A stretch of 64,000 bases of DNA from Leifsonia sp. 71-9 (GTDB lineage: Bacteria; Actinomycetota; Actinomycetes; Actinomycetales; Microbacteriaceae): assembly GCF_001898805.1 (NCBI RefSeq), contig NZ_MKVJ01000023.1:62001-126000 (forward strand). The letters are read 5' to 3'. The position numbers and the translations under genes are program-made. Positions 44,490-53,921 of this stretch are shown piece after piece. The notes beneath the pieces were generated by a model. It worked only from the letters and a program-made list of their open reading frames with translations, made no database searches and was not told the origin of the DNA. Position 1 is the stretch's first letter. Each line of letters begins with the position of its first letter.

Positions 44490-44602
44490 GCGGACCGGCG
44501 CCCGCTGAGCACGCCGCTCGTCCCAGCGTGTGGATCGTCGCGGGATACCGAGATGTTCTGTGCGTTTCTCCCGTGAGAGTGGCCGCCTCCTAGCGTGGAG
44601 GC

Positions 44603-45400
44603 ATGGGGGGAAACACAGGGATCCGGATCCTGACCGCGGTCGGGCTGGCCGTCGCACTGGGGGGAGTGCGGGGAGTCGGCCCGGCCGCGGTGGCCGCGTT
44701 CTACGTGGCCGCCGTGACGGTGCCGCTGGTCGTCACGGACGTGCGCGAGCAGAGGTTGCCGAACGCGCTCGTGCTGCCAGGGTACGCGTTCGCCGCGCTC
44801 GGGCTCGCGTGGGACGCGCTGGCGCGCGGCTCGCCGGGGGCTGACGCGGGGGCGGCGGTGGTCGGCGTGGTGCCCGTGGTCGCCGCGGGGCCGGGGGCGG
44901 TTGCCGTGGTTGCCGTGGTCGCCGTGGGAGTGGGCGTGCTCGGGCTGTTCGTGCTGCTCGCGTGGACCGGCGGGCTCGGGATGGGGGATGCGAAGCTCGC
45001 CGGGCTGCTCGCGATCGCGCTGGGGGCGGTGGCGCCGGTGGGCGCGGCGGGGGCTGCGGTGCCGGCGGGCGCGTTGGGTGCGGTGGGCGTGGCGGGGGCT
45101 GCGGTGCCAGCGGGTCCGCTGGACGCGGTGGTGCCGCTGGGCATGGCGGTGCCGGTGCTGGTGTGGGTGGTGGCGGTGTTCCTCGCGGCCGCACTGCACG
45201 GCGTCATCGAGGGCGTGGTGCGGCGCTGGAGCCGGGGGCGTGAGGCCCTGGGGCGTGAGGCCCTGGGGCGTGAGAGCCGGGGGAGTGAGGCCCTGGGGAA
45301 CGAGGCACCGGGGAGTGAGGGCCCGGGGAGCCGGCGGCGGGAGGTCGCCTTCGGGCCGGCGATGCTCGGGGCGTTCTGGATGGTGGTGATCGCCGTGTAG
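44603..45400 (+). CDS. A24 prepilin peptidase with Ala/Val-rich repeats
   Basis: A 265-residue membrane aspartyl protease. Catalytic candidates are Asp46 (VVTDVREQRLPN) and Asp129 (GGLGMGDAKLAG). TAGCGT lies 6 nt before ATG 44603. Between helices are Ala/Val/Gly-rich duplicated blocks (GAAGAAVPAG, GVAGAAVPAG), and a C-terminal tail has seven or so degenerate repeats of the GREALGRE type. It would cleave and methylate type IV pilin-like signals, but no pilin genes are in view. The repeats suggest recent expansion. Confidence 0.8.
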   Translation: MGGNTGIRILTAVGLAVALGGVRGVGPAAVAAFYVAAVTVPLVVTDVREQRLPNALVLPGYAFAALGLAWDALARGSPGADAGAAVVGVVPVVAAGPGAVAVVAVVAVGVGVLGLFVLLAWTGGLGMGDAKLAGLLAIALGAVAPVGAAGAAVPAGALGAVGVAGAAVPAGPLDAVVPLGMAVPVLVWVVAVFLAAALHGVIEGVVRRWSRGREALGREALGRESRGSEALGNEAPGSEGPGSRRREVAFGPAMLGAFWMVVIAV

Positions 45401-45427
45401 AGGGCGCGGCGACCGAACTGGTCGTCA

Positions 45428-45465
45428 CAACACGCCGCGCCGGAGGTGCCGGGCGCGGCGTGTTG
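45428..45465. terminator. Bidirectional terminator between prepilin peptidase and fumC
   Basis: A perfect 14-bp stem CAACACGCCGCGCC/GGCGCGGCGTGTTG with a 10-nt loop (45442-45451) in the convergent gap. Confidence 0.85.
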
Positions 45466-45501
45466 CGACAACTGGGTGGTGCGGGTGGTGCGGTGGCGGG
45501 C

Positions 45502-46908
45502 TCAGCCCGGGTGGGTCATGCTCAGCACGTCGAGGGCGGTGTCCAGCTGCTCCAGCGTGACCTCGCCGCGGTCGACGAAGCCGAGGTCGATGACGGCCTC
45601 GCGCACCGTGATGCCCTGGGCGACCGAGTGCTTGGCGACCTTGGCGGCGGCCTCGTAGCCGATCACGCGGTTCAGCGGCGTGACGATGGACGGGCTCGAC
45701 TCGGCGAACGCGCGGGCGCGGTCGAGGTTGGCCTCGAGACCGTCGACGGTCTTGTCGGCGAGCACACGGCTCGCCTGCGTGAGCAGACGGATCGACTCGA
45801 GCAGCGCGGTGCCCATGACGGGGATGGCGACGTTCAGCTCGAAGAGACCCGATGCGCCGCTCCACGCGATGGTGGCGTCGTTGCCGACGACGCGGCTGGC
45901 GACCATGAGCACGGCCTCCGGGATGACCGGGTTGACCTTGCCGGGCATGATCGACGAGCCGGGCTGCAGGTCCGGGATGTGGATCTCGCCGAGACCGGTG
46001 TTCGGGCCGGAGCCCATCCAGCGCAGGTCGTTGCAGATCTTGGTCAGGCTGACGGCGATGGTCCGCAGGGCGCCGGAGGCCTCGACGAGCGCGTCGCGGT
46101 TGGCCTGCGCCTCGAAGTGGTCGCGGGCCTCCGTGATCGGCAGCTCGGTCTCGGCGGTGAGCAGCTCGATGACCAGCTGCGGGAAGCCGAGCGGGGTGTT
46201 GATGCCGGTGCCGACGGCGGTGCCGCCGAGCGGGACCTCGGCGACGCGGGGGAGAGCCGACCGCACGCGCTCGATGCCGTAGCGGATCTGCGCGGCGTAG
46301 CCGCCGAACTCCTGGCCGAGGGTCACGGGGGTGGCGTCCATGAGGTGGGTGCGGCCCGACTTCACGGCGGTCGCCCACGCGGCGGCCTTGGCCTCCAGCG
46401 ACACCGCGAGGTGGTCGAGCGCGGGGATGAGGTCGTCGATGAGCGCGCCGGTGACGGCGATGTGCACCGAGGTCGGGAAGACGTCGTTCGACGACTGCGA
46501 CGCGTTGACGTGGTCGTTCGGGTGCACCGGCTTGCCCAGGCGACGCGACGCGAGCGTCGCCAGGACCTCGTTCATGTTCATGTTCGACGAGGTGCCCGAC
46601 CCGGTTTGGTAGACGTCGATCGGGAACTCGGCGTCGTGCGCTCCGCTCACGACCTCGTCGGCCGCGGCGGCGATGGCGTCGGCGATCTCCTGGTCGAGGA
46701 CGCCGAGGCGCGCGTTGGCGAGGGCCGCGGACTTCTTGATGCGGGCCAGCGCCGCGATCTGGGTCGGCTCGAGCACCGATCCCGAGATGGGGAAGTTCTC
46801 GACGGCTCGCTGCGTCTGCGCGCTGTAGAGCGCGGCCGCGGGAACGCGGACCTCGCCCATCGTGTCGTGCTCGATGCGGTACTCGGCGTCCGCCTGGGTG
46901 TCCACCAC
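45502..46908 (-). CDS. fumC: Class II fumarate hydratase
   Basis: A 468-residue TCA-cycle enzyme that hydrates fumarate to malate. Signatures are [13 protein letters not shown], the [18 protein letters not shown] block, [17 protein letters not shown] and [16 protein letters not shown]. It is full length. It is the last gene of a minus-strand operon with xseA, xseB, DUF4245 and carbonic anhydrase, so fumarase follows a bicarbonate-supplying enzyme. Confidence 0.96.
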   Translation of the reverse strand: MVDTQADAEYRIEHDTMGEVRVPAAALYSAQTQRAVENFPISGSVLEPTQIAALARIKKSAALANARLGVLDQEIADAIAAAADEVVSGAHDAEFPIDVYQTGSGTSSNMNMNEVLATLASRRLGKPVHPNDHVNASQSSNDVFPTSVHIAVTGALIDDLIPALDHLAVSLEAKAAAWATAVKSGRTHLMDATPVTLGQEFGGYAAQIRYGIERVRSALPRVAEVPLGGTAVGTGINTPLGFPQLVIELLTAETELPITEARDHFEAQANRDALVEASGALRTIAVSLTKICNDLRWMGSGPNTGLGEIHIPDLQPGSSIMPGKVNPVIPEAVLMVASRVVGNDATIAWSGASGLFELNVAIPVMGTALLESIRLLTQASRVLADKTVDGLEANLDRARAFAESSPSIVTPLNRVIGYEAAAKVAKHSVAQGITVREAVIDLGFVDRGEVTLEQLDTALDVLSMTHPG

Positions 46909-46945
46909 GGTGTGTTCTTCCTTTCTGATGCCGAAGACGCTGCGG

Positions 46946-47614
46946 TCAGCGTTCGGGCTGCTGTTCGGCGACCGGATCGGTCATGCCGACGACGATGTCG
47001 GGGACGACCCGACCTTCCTGGAGACGGTAGTTCGCCCCGACGATGGCGAGGACGTTGTCGGCCACGGCGGTGCTGATGATCTCCGAGCGGGCGAGCAGCT
47101 CGGCGACGGTGTCGCGCAGGTGCTCGCGGCCGACCTCCATCGGGTCGGCGGCGCCGGGTGCGACCGGCTCGGCGTCTCGGGTGCCGCTGACGCGGTGGAC
47201 GGCGGGGACGATCGGCGCGATGAGGTTGGCGATGTGCGGCGGCAGCGGCTCGGCGTCCGGCGCCTGCGAGGCGATCGCCGACGCGACCGCGCCGCACGAG
47301 TCGTGGCCGAGCACGAGGATCAGCGGCACCTTGAGGACGGCGACGGCGTACTCCAGCGAGCCGATGACCGACTCCGACGCCACCTGGCCGGCGTTCCGCA
47401 CGACGAACGCGTCGCCGAGGCCCATGTCGAAGATGATCTCGGCGGCGAGCCGCGAGTCGGCGCAGCCGAAGATGGCGGCGACCGGCGTCTGGCCGTTCGA
47501 GAGCGATTCGCGCCGCTCCACGTCCTGGCGGGGATGCTGCGGGGCGCCGGCGATGAAGCGCTCGTTGCCCGCGAGCATGGCGTTCCAGATACGTCCGGGG
47601 CGGGTCGTGGGCAT
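46946..47614 (-). CDS. Beta-class carbonic anhydrase
   Basis: A 222-residue zinc enzyme. Zinc ligands are Cys51 ([11 protein letters not shown]), His104 and Cys107 (LGHDSCGAV), with the Asp53-Arg55 dyad. It interconverts carbon dioxide and bicarbonate for carboxylations. ATG 47614 lies 1 nt before the DUF4245 stop region on the same strand. It is 37 nt upstream of fumC. Confidence 0.94.
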   Translation of the reverse strand: MPTTRPGRIWNAMLAGNERFIAGAPQHPRQDVERRESLSNGQTPVAAIFGCADSRLAAEIIFDMGLGDAFVVRNAGQVASESVIGSLEYAVAVLKVPLILVLGHDSCGAVASAIASQAPDAEPLPPHIANLIAPIVPAVHRVSGTRDAEPVAPGAADPMEVGREHLRDTVAELLARSEIISTAVADNVLAIVGANYRLQEGRVVPDIVVGMTDPVAEQQPER

Positions 47615-48271
47615 CTATTCGCCTTTCAATGCGGTGATCTGGTCGGCGAGCGACGCGGCCAGGGTGCGGAACTCGGCGTCGTCGGCGGTGCCGACGACGA
47701 CGATGGAACTGTGGCCGGCGTTCGTGGTGAGCCCGTACTCGACGTCGCCGACGTCGGAGGAGGACTTCCGGTTGTCGTAGACGTCCCAGCGGACGCCGTC
47801 GATGTCGCGCGTGCCGGCGATGCGGGACTTGTTCACCTGGTCAGCCACCCAGCTGTCGTTGGCGTTGAAGCCCTGCGTGATGCCGATGTACTCGCCCTTC
47901 GGCGTGATCAGCCCGATGTACCAGGAGTCGACGCCGTCCGCCGTCTTGGTGCGCAGCTCGGCGCTGTTCGACTTCCAGTCGGCGGGGAGCTTGGGCACGA
48001 GGAGGCGGTCCGCCTGGCTGCCCTGGGCCTCCTGGGCGACGCTGGCGTAGTCGACGGGAGGCTGCGAGGCCGTGGGGTTGCCGCGCGGCACGACCAGCAC
48101 GATCACGACGACCAGTGCGACCGTCGCGATCAGCGAGTAGACGAGGTTGTTGATCGTCTGCCGGTTGCGGTGGTTCGCGGAGTTCTGCGCCTTGCGGGCG
48201 GCGGTCTCCTCGGGCGTCTCGGGGCGGCCGAGCTCGGCGACGACCGCCGGCGGCTTCTCTCGGGGGCTCAT
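47615..48271 (-). CDS. DUF4245 membrane protein
   Basis: A 218-residue bitopic protein. A cytosolic N terminus (EETAARKAQNSANHRNRQTI) and one helix (SLIATVALVVVIVLVVP) precede a soluble outer domain (WKSNSAELRTKTADGVDSWY; DVEYGLTTNAGHSSIVVVGT). The domain organisation matches DUF4245, conserved in Actinobacteria beside xseB and fum. Its ATG overlaps the xseB stop, so it is translationally coupled. Confidence 0.87.
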   Translation of the reverse strand: MSPREKPPAVVAELGRPETPEETAARKAQNSANHRNRQTINNLVYSLIATVALVVVIVLVVPRGNPTASQPPVDYASVAQEAQGSQADRLLVPKLPADWKSNSAELRTKTADGVDSWYIGLITPKGEYIGITQGFNANDSWVADQVNKSRIAGTRDIDGVRWDVYDNRKSSSDVGDVEYGLTTNAGHSSIVVVGTADDAEFRTLAASLADQITALKGE

Positions 48272-48528
48272 TCGCTGTCAGCGGCTCCCGCTGCGGCGGA
48301 CCCGGCGCGCGCGGCGTCCAGGCGAGCCTTCGCCCCGATCAGCCACTCCTCGCAGTGCCGGGCCAGCGCCTCGCCGCGCTCCCAGAGCGCGATCGACTCC
48401 TCGAGCGTCGCGGATCCCTGCTCGAGCTCGGTGACGACACGGACCAGCTCGTCGCGCGCCTCCTCGTAGCTGAGATCGCTGAGGGGGTCCACGCCGGAGG
48501 TGGTCTGGGAGGTCGGCATGGCATCCAT
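48268..48528 (-). CDS. xseB: Exodeoxyribonuclease VII small subunit
   Basis: An 86-residue helical protein. The core is LSYEEARDELVRVVTELEQG, SATLEESIALWERGEALARH (the xseB signature). It binds XseA to form exonuclease VII, which degrades single-stranded DNA. Start codon ATG 48528 is 1 nt from the end of xseA, and its stop overlaps the DUF4245 start. Confidence 0.95.
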   Translation of the reverse strand: MDAMPTSQTTSGVDPLSDLSYEEARDELVRVVTELEQGSATLEESIALWERGEALARHCEEWLIGAKARLDAARAGSAAAGAADSE

Positions 48529-48529
48529 T

Positions 48530-49819
48530 CTATTTGCCCGGCCGAGTGCCCGCTGAGTCCGCGTCGGACCGGGCGGGGGAGGGGAGCTCCTCGCCGGCCG
48601 TCGCGGCGAACGCGCCGCCCGAGACGGTCACCCGCAGCGCGCTGCCGGGCACCGCCTGGGCCGGGGCCGAGACGACGTGCCCGTCGCCGTTCTGCACGAT
48701 CGCATAGCCGCGGTCGAGGGTCGCCTGCGGCGAGAGGGCGCGCAGGTGGCCGCGCAGTTCGGCGATCCGCGCGGTCTCCCGCTCGACGCCGCGCTCGACC
48801 AGCTCCACCCCGCGCGCCACGTAGCGGGTGAGCTCCTGGGCGCGCGAGTCCACGATCCAGGTCGAGGAGGCCAGGGCCGGGCGGCTGCGCAGATGGCCGA
48901 TCCGGTCGACCTCGTTGCGGATCATGTGCGTGAGCCGGGCGCCGATGCGGGCGCGGGCCTGGTGCACGCGGGCGAGCTCCTCGGCGACGTCCGGCACGAC
49001 CCGCTTGGCGGCGTCGGTCGGCGTGGAGGCGCGGAGGTCGGCGACCTCGTCGAGGAGCGGGCGGTCGGCCTCGTGGCCGATCGCGCTGACGATCGGGGTG
49101 CTGGCGGCCGCCGCGGCGCGCACCAGGGCCTCGTCGCTGAAGCCGAGCAGGTTCTGGAAGTCGCCGCCGCCGCGGGCGACGATGATGACCTCCACCTCGG
49201 GATCGGCGTCCAGGGTCCGGATCGCGGCGACGACCTCCGGCACGGTCCGCTCGCCCTGCACGGCCGAGTAGACGGTGCGGAACCGCACCTGCGGCCAGCG
49301 CAGCTGCGCGTTGCGGAGCACGTCCTTCTCGGCGTCGGAGTCGCGGCCGGTGACGAGGCCGATGGTGTGGGGGAGGAACGGGAGGCGCTTCTTGCGCTCG
49401 GGCGCGAACAGCCCCTCCGCCGTCAGCTGCTGGCGAAGACGCTCGAGGCGCTCGAGGAGGTCGCCGATGCCGACGTGGCGCATGTCGGAGACCTGCATGG
49501 TCAGGGTGCCGCCCTTGACCCAGTAGTTCGGCTTGACCGCCGCGATGACGCGATCGCCTTGCTTGAGGTCGGCCGGGATGCGCGCCTTCACCGACGACCA
49601 GATCGTGAAGCTGATCGTGGCGTCGCCGTCGAGGTCCTTGAGCTTGCCGTAGACGTTGCCGCCCGAGACGCCCCACTGGGTGATCTCGCCCTCGACCCAC
49701 GCCGTGCCCAGCCGGTCGATCCAGCCCTTGATCTTGCCCGCCAGCACCGAGACGGGCCAGGGCGCGTCCAGCGTCGACGGTCCGGGGGTGAACGTGGGCG
49801 CGTTCGTGGTCTCCGTCAC
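48530..49819 (-). CDS. xseA: Exodeoxyribonuclease VII large subunit
   Basis: A 429-residue protein. An N-terminal OB-fold (GKIKGWIDRLGTAWVEGEIT) precedes the catalytic domain with RLPFLPHTIGLVTGRDSDAE, VEVIIVARGGGDFQNLLGFS, SAIGHEADRPLLDEVADLRA and the C-terminal coiled coil and RGYAIVQ block. GTG 49819 is used; ATG 49837 (GAGGA RBS) would add six residues. It is divergent from ispH. First gene of the xseA-xseB-DUF4245-can-fumC operon. Confidence 0.95.
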   Translation of the reverse strand: MTETTNAPTFTPGPSTLDAPWPVSVLAGKIKGWIDRLGTAWVEGEITQWGVSGGNVYGKLKDLDGDATISFTIWSSVKARIPADLKQGDRVIAAVKPNYWVKGGTLTMQVSDMRHVGIGDLLERLERLRQQLTAEGLFAPERKKRLPFLPHTIGLVTGRDSDAEKDVLRNAQLRWPQVRFRTVYSAVQGERTVPEVVAAIRTLDADPEVEVIIVARGGGDFQNLLGFSDEALVRAAAAASTPIVSAIGHEADRPLLDEVADLRASTPTDAAKRVVPDVAEELARVHQARARIGARLTHMIRNEVDRIGHLRSRPALASSTWIVDSRAQELTRYVARGVELVERGVERETARIAELRGHLRALSPQATLDRGYAIVQNGDGHVVSAPAQAVPGSALRVTVSGGAFAATAGEELPSPARSDADSAGTRPGK

Positions 49820-49870
49820 CGTTCGGGAGCCTCCCATCCGTTCCTCAGCGCTCACCCGTAGGATCGAGGG

Positions 49871-50938
49871 GTGAGCGACGCGACTATCAGCCTGCCGATG
49901 CCCCGGATCCCGCGGACCCCGGGTGCGCGCGGCCGGCTTCAGGATATCCCGGTCGCCGGGAGCAAACGTGTGCTGCTGGCCGCCCCGCGCGGCTATTGCG
50001 CCGGCGTCGACCGCGCGGTGGTCGCCGTCGAGAAGGCGATCGAGCACTACGGCTCGCCCGTCTACGTGCGCAAGCAGATCGTGCACAACGTGCACGTCGT
50101 CTCCGAGCTCGAGAAGCAGGGCGCGATCTTCGTCGACGAGGTCGACGAGGTGCCCACCGGCTCCCACGTCGTCTTCTCGGCGCACGGTGTCTCGCCGGCG
50201 GTCGTCAACGCTGCCTCCGACCGCGGCCTGCACGCGATCGACGCGACCTGCCCGCTGGTCACCAAGGTGCACCGCGAGGCGGTGCGGTTCGCGCGCGACG
50301 ACTTCGAGATCCTGCTCATCGGCCACGAGGGCCACGAGGAGGTCGAGGGCACCGCGGGCGAGGCGCCCGAGCACGTGACGCTCGTCAACGGCCCGGAGGA
50401 TGTGGACCGGATCGTCGTCAAGGACCCGGACAAGGTCGTGTGGCTCTCCCAGACCACCCTCTCTGTCGACGAGACCATGGAGACGGTGCGCCGCCTGCGC
50501 GAGCGCTTCCCGAACCTCCAGGACCCGCCCAGCGACGACATCTGCTACGCCACCCAGAACCGCCAGGTCGCGATCAAGAAGGTCGCCGAGCAGGCCGAGC
50601 TCGTGATCGTGGTCGGCTCCGCCAACTCCTCGAACTCCGTGCGCCTCGTGGAGGTCGCGCTCGAGTACGGCGCCAAGGCCGCGTACCGCATCGACTACGC
50701 CAGCGAGATCAAGCAGGAGTGGCTCGACGGCGTCGCCAGCATCGGCGTCACCAGCGGCGCGTCCGTGCCCGAGGTGCTGGTGCAGGAGGTCCTGGAGGAC
50801 CTCTCCGGCGCCGGCTACCGCGACGTCGAAGAGGTCAAGACGGCCGAGGAGGACCTCATGTTCTCCCTGCCGAAGGAGCTCCGGAAAGACATCACCGGCA
50901 AGCAGGACGCCCGCGCGATCGGCGGCCGCGGCCGCTGA
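49871..50938 (+). CDS. ispH: 4-hydroxy-3-methylbut-2-enyl diphosphate reductase
   Basis: A 355-residue [4Fe-4S] enzyme that makes IPP and DMAPP in the MEP pathway. Three cluster cysteines are Cys43 (RGYCAGVD), Cys127 ([10 protein letters not shown]) and Cys225 (ICYATQNRQ). TAGGAT lies 6 nt before GTG 49871, so it is leaderless. The next gene is convergent. The 94 nt to that gene contain a weak CGCCCTT/AAGGGCG dyad (50969-51005). Confidence 0.96.
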   Translation: MSDATISLPMPRIPRTPGARGRLQDIPVAGSKRVLLAAPRGYCAGVDRAVVAVEKAIEHYGSPVYVRKQIVHNVHVVSELEKQGAIFVDEVDEVPTGSHVVFSAHGVSPAVVNAASDRGLHAIDATCPLVTKVHREAVRFARDDFEILLIGHEGHEEVEGTAGEAPEHVTLVNGPEDVDRIVVKDPDKVVWLSQTTLSVDETMETVRRLRERFPNLQDPPSDDICYATQNRQVAIKKVAEQAELVIVVGSANSSNSVRLVEVALEYGAKAAYRIDYASEIKQEWLDGVASIGVTSGASVPEVLVQEVLEDLSGAGYRDVEEVKTAEEDLMFSLPKELRKDITGKQDARAIGGRGR

Positions 50939-51032
50939 GCCGATGAACCGCCCTCGGCGGTCGTGACACGCCCTTTCCCGCCGTTATTCCGGTGCCAGAA
51001 GGGCGCGTCGTGACGGTTCGCCGCGGCGGGAC

Positions 51033-52217
51033 CTACACCGAGCGGGAGGACGCCGGGTCGTCGGCCGCCGAGCCGCCGAACACCGGGGTGTAGGCCGGGG
51101 ACTCGGGATACTCGACGACGTCCGCGACGATCACCGACACGTTGTCGCGCGCCTCGTGGGTGCGGGCGATCTCCAGGAGGGCGTCCGCCGCCTCCTGAGG
51201 CGTCCCCGACCCGAGGGCCGCAGCGATCGTCTCGCGCGCGACGTAATCGGTCAGACCGTCGCTGGCGAGCAGCCAGCGGTCGCCGCGCCGCGCCGGCTCC
51301 GCGGTCACGTGGAGCGCGGCCGCATCCTCCGGATCGCCGCCGAGGACGTGGGTCACGACCGAACGCAGCGGATGGTGGGGCGCGTCGGCCTCGCTGATGG
51401 CGCCGGAGTCGACGAGCTCGGCGACCAGCGAGTCGTCCCGCGTCACCTGCTCCATCCGTCCGGACCGCAGCCGGTAGGCGCGCGAGTCGCCGGTGTGCGC
51501 CACCTGGATCCGCGCGCCGTCGGCGAACAGCCCGGCGAAGGTCGTCGCCATCCCGGCGAGGGCGGGGTCGACCCGCACGCGGAGCGCGAGATCGGCGTTC
51601 GCGACCGCGATCAGCTCGCGGAGCCGGTCTTCGGAAGGGACGCGCCCGCCCGTCGCATCCAGCATCGACGCGAGCCGGATCGCGACCGTCGCGGACGCGA
51701 CCTCCCCGGCCGCGTGGCCGCCGACGCCGTCGGCGACGAACGCGGACCACGCGGAGGCGTAGAGGGAGTCCTCGTTGCCGTCGCGGTAGTCCCCGCGGGT
51801 CGACGCCTGGCCCGTCGCGAACCCGAGCGGCACGGGAGGGGCGGCCGGCTCGCCGGAGAGGATGGCGTCGGCGTTGCCGGCGATCCATTCCATCAGCGGC
51901 AGCAGGTGCTCGGTCAGGTCGTGCCCGCGCGGCGTGAGGCTGTAGTCGACGCGCGGCGGGATGGTCGGCTGGGCCGTGCGGAGCACGAAGCCGTCCGCCT
52001 CGAGCGTGCGGAGCGTCTGTGCGAGCATCTTCTCGCTGATCCCCTGCACGGTGCGCCGCAGCTCGCCCCAGCGCAGATCGCTCTGGGAGAGCGCGACGAG
52101 CACGAGCACGCCCCAGGTGCTCGTGACGTGATTCAGCACGATGCGGGTCGGGCAGGCCGAGGGGAGCACGCCGTCGGTGAAGCCGAACCCATTGAGTGAC
52201 GCAAGACTGGTGTCCAC
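51033..52217 (-). CDS. HxlR-type regulator fused to PP2C phosphatase
   Basis: One 394-residue frame holds two domains. Residues ~20-112 are a HxlR winged helix: conserved Cys22 (SACPTRIVL), recognition region GISEKMLAQTLRTLEADGFV and wing PPRVDYSLTPRG. Residues ~132-368 are a PP2C: NED 148-150, DGVGGH 163-168, GDSRAYRL 243-250, SDG 319-321 and DN 358-359. An Ala/Pro linker joins them. Start: TAAGTT is 6 nt before GTG 52217. It is divergent from a QorB-like gene. The fusion is unfamiliar to me. Confidence 0.85.
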   Translation of the reverse strand: MDTSLASLNGFGFTDGVLPSACPTRIVLNHVTSTWGVLVLVALSQSDLRWGELRRTVQGISEKMLAQTLRTLEADGFVLRTAQPTIPPRVDYSLTPRGHDLTEHLLPLMEWIAGNADAILSGEPAAPPVPLGFATGQASTRGDYRDGNEDSLYASAWSAFVADGVGGHAAGEVASATVAIRLASMLDATGGRVPSEDRLRELIAVANADLALRVRVDPALAGMATTFAGLFADGARIQVAHTGDSRAYRLRSGRMEQVTRDDSLVAELVDSGAISEADAPHHPLRSVVTHVLGGDPEDAAALHVTAEPARRGDRWLLASDGLTDYVARETIAAALGSGTPQEAADALLEIARTHEARDNVSVIVADVVEYPESPAYTPVFGGSAADDPASSRSV

Positions 52218-52223
52218 GTCAGT

Positions 52224-52247
52224 AACTTACCAAAAAGTGGGTACCTT
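52224..52247. promoter_or_regulatory. Candidate HxlR operator
   Basis: AACTTACC and GGTACCTT flank an A-rich spacer, with six of eight positions symmetrical. The site overlaps the -10 box of the fusion gene and lies 65 nt before the divergent oxidoreductase start. Confidence 0.5.
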
Positions 52248-52311
52248 CGATCGGGAAGTAATGGGTGGAGACGCCGGTTCACCTCGATGTCCGATCGAAA
52301 GGAACCCCTTC

Positions 52312-53181
52312 ATGACCATCGTCGTCACCGGCGCCACCGGCCACCTCGGCCGCCTCACCGTCGACTCCCTGCTCGCCCGCGGCGTCGCCGCCTCCGACAT
52401 CCGGGCGCTCGGACGCTCCGCCGAGCGGCTCGCACCGCTCGCCGCGCAGGGCGTCGAGACCGCCGTCATCGACTTCGAGAAGCCCGAGACGCTGACCGCC
52501 GCCTTCGCCGGCGCGGACGCCGTGCTGCTCGTCTCCGGCTCCGAGGTGGGCAAGCGCGTCCCGCAGCACCGCAACGCCATCGAGGCCGCCGAGGCCGCCG
52601 GGGTCGGCCGTCTCGTCTACACGAGCGCGCCGCACGCGACCGACGGCGCCCTCGTCCTTGCGCCGGAGCACAAGGCGACGGAGGAGCTGCTGGCCGCCTC
52701 GTCGCTGCCGGTGACCATCCTGCGCAACAACTGGTACACGGAGAACTACACCGGGCTGATCGACCAGGCCGCCGCGACCGGCGAGATCGTCGGCAGCGCG
52801 GGCGACGGCCGCGTGGCCAGCGCCTCGCGCAAGGACTACGCGGAGGCGGCCGCCGTCGTGCTCACCACCGACGGCCACGAGGGCGCGGTCTACGAGCTGA
52901 GCGGCGACGTCGCCTGGACCTTCGACGAGCTCGCCTCCGCCGTCGGAGCCCTGGCCGGCCGCGAGGTCGTCTACCGGTCGGTGACGCCGGAGGAGCACAC
53001 GAGCATCCTGACCGGCGCCGGCCTCGACGAGGGCACGGCCGGGTTCGTCGTGGCGCTCGACGGCAACATCCGCGACGGCGAGCTCGCCGACGCGACCAGC
53101 ACGCTCGCGGAGCTCATCGGCCGGCCCACCACACCGCTGGCGCAGGGCCTCGCCGAGTCGCGCGAGGAGGCGGCGGCCTGA
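52312..53181 (+). CDS. QorB/NmrA-like NAD(P)H:quinone oxidoreductase
   Basis: A 289-residue atypical short-chain dehydrogenase. The Rossmann motif is VVTGATGHLGRLTVD. SAPHATDGALVLAPEHKATE and LRNNWYTENY are typical of the NmrA/QorB group, which reduces quinones or senses NADP ratios. AAAGGA lies before ATG 52312. In related actinobacteria a HxlR regulator (QorR) controls such a gene, which fits the divergent fusion regulator here. Confidence 0.87.
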   Translation: MTIVVTGATGHLGRLTVDSLLARGVAASDIRALGRSAERLAPLAAQGVETAVIDFEKPETLTAAFAGADAVLLVSGSEVGKRVPQHRNAIEAAEAAGVGRLVYTSAPHATDGALVLAPEHKATEELLAASSLPVTILRNNWYTENYTGLIDQAAATGEIVGSAGDGRVASASRKDYAEAAAVVLTTDGHEGAVYELSGDVAWTFDELASAVGALAGREVVYRSVTPEEHTSILTGAGLDEGTAGFVVALDGNIRDGELADATSTLAELIGRPTTPLAQGLAESREEAAA

Positions 53182-53186
53182 CCGTC

Positions 53187-53206
53187 GCCCCCGGATCGTC
53201 GGGGGC
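53187..53206. terminator. Bidirectional terminator after the QorB-like gene
   Basis: GCCCCCG (53187-53193) and CGGGGGC (53200-53206) pair around GATCGT in the 25-nt convergent gap. Confidence 0.7.
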
Positions 53207-53857
53207 TCAGGGCGTCGCCGGTGCCGTGGGCATCGGCGACGCCGGCATCACGCCGCTGTAGAAGTCGATCAGCGCCGGATCCGTCGACAGGATGACGGCC
53301 AGGAAGACGAACAGCACCACCAGCGCGACCACGCCGGCCGTGAGCGGGATCCAGAACGACATCCGCCGCCGGACGAGCTGCCACACGGCGAGCCCCGTCG
53401 AGATGGCCCAGAGCCCGGTCATCGTCACGGTCCCCGCCGTGATGAGCGTGCCCACCACCGGGGCGGGCGAGAAGTCGCCGAGCCCCTGGGTCGAGTGCAG
53501 GAGCTGCATCGAGGTCGGGAACGCCTGCAGGATGGCCACGGAGTACGACATCCCGAAGAAGCCGAAGCCGATCAGCAGGATGGTGAGCGTGAGGTTCCAG
53601 CGCGGCGCCGGGGTCCGGCCGGCTGCGGCCCCCGGCGCGGCGCCGGGGTACGGGGGCGTCGTGGGAGGCGGTGCCTGCCGGTAGGGCGCACGCGGGGCCT
53701 CCGGTGCCGGCGCCGTCTCGTCGTCGACCGTGGGATTCGGCCGGGCCGTGTCGAGCCGGTCGACGTCCTCCGGCGGCTTCCACACCCACCCGGGCGGGGC
53801 CAGCTCGCCGAACTGCGGCCGCGGCCGTTCGTCCGGCTTCGGGTCTTCGTCGGCCAT
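53207..53857 (-). CDS. Proline-rich four-helix membrane protein (DUF6264-like)
   Basis: A 216-residue protein with an N-terminal ~85-residue Pro/Glu-rich cytosolic region (FGELAPPGWVWKPPED near the start) and four helices (LTLTILLIGFGFFGMSYSVA; VGTLITAGTVTMTGLWAIST; PLTAGVVALVVLFVFLAVIL). It resembles a Microbacteriaceae-restricted family that I recall as DUF6264. Its function is unknown. It is upstream of fba on the same strand but separated by a 64-nt gap. Confidence 0.7.
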   Translation of the reverse strand: MADEDPKPDERPRPQFGELAPPGWVWKPPEDVDRLDTARPNPTVDDETAPAPEAPRAPYRQAPPPTTPPYPGAAPGAAAGRTPAPRWNLTLTILLIGFGFFGMSYSVAILQAFPTSMQLLHSTQGLGDFSPAPVVGTLITAGTVTMTGLWAISTGLAVWQLVRRRMSFWIPLTAGVVALVVLFVFLAVILSTDPALIDFYSGVMPASPMPTAPATP

Positions 53858-53921
53858 GCCGGCCGCCTCCTTCGGGATACGCGAAGCGGCGGCCGGCCGT
53901 AGCCGACCGCCGCCGGGCGGG

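Noticed and set aside
50941-51030. Strong terminator after ispH
   Set aside because: Only a 7-bp dyad with a long loop is found, and the GTCGTGAC motif there occurs twice as a direct repeat; too weak to list as a terminator.
51033-52217. HxlR and PP2C as two separate genes
   Set aside because: There is no stop, frameshift or RBS-plus-start between the domains; the linker is in frame and Ala/Pro-rich as in true fusions.
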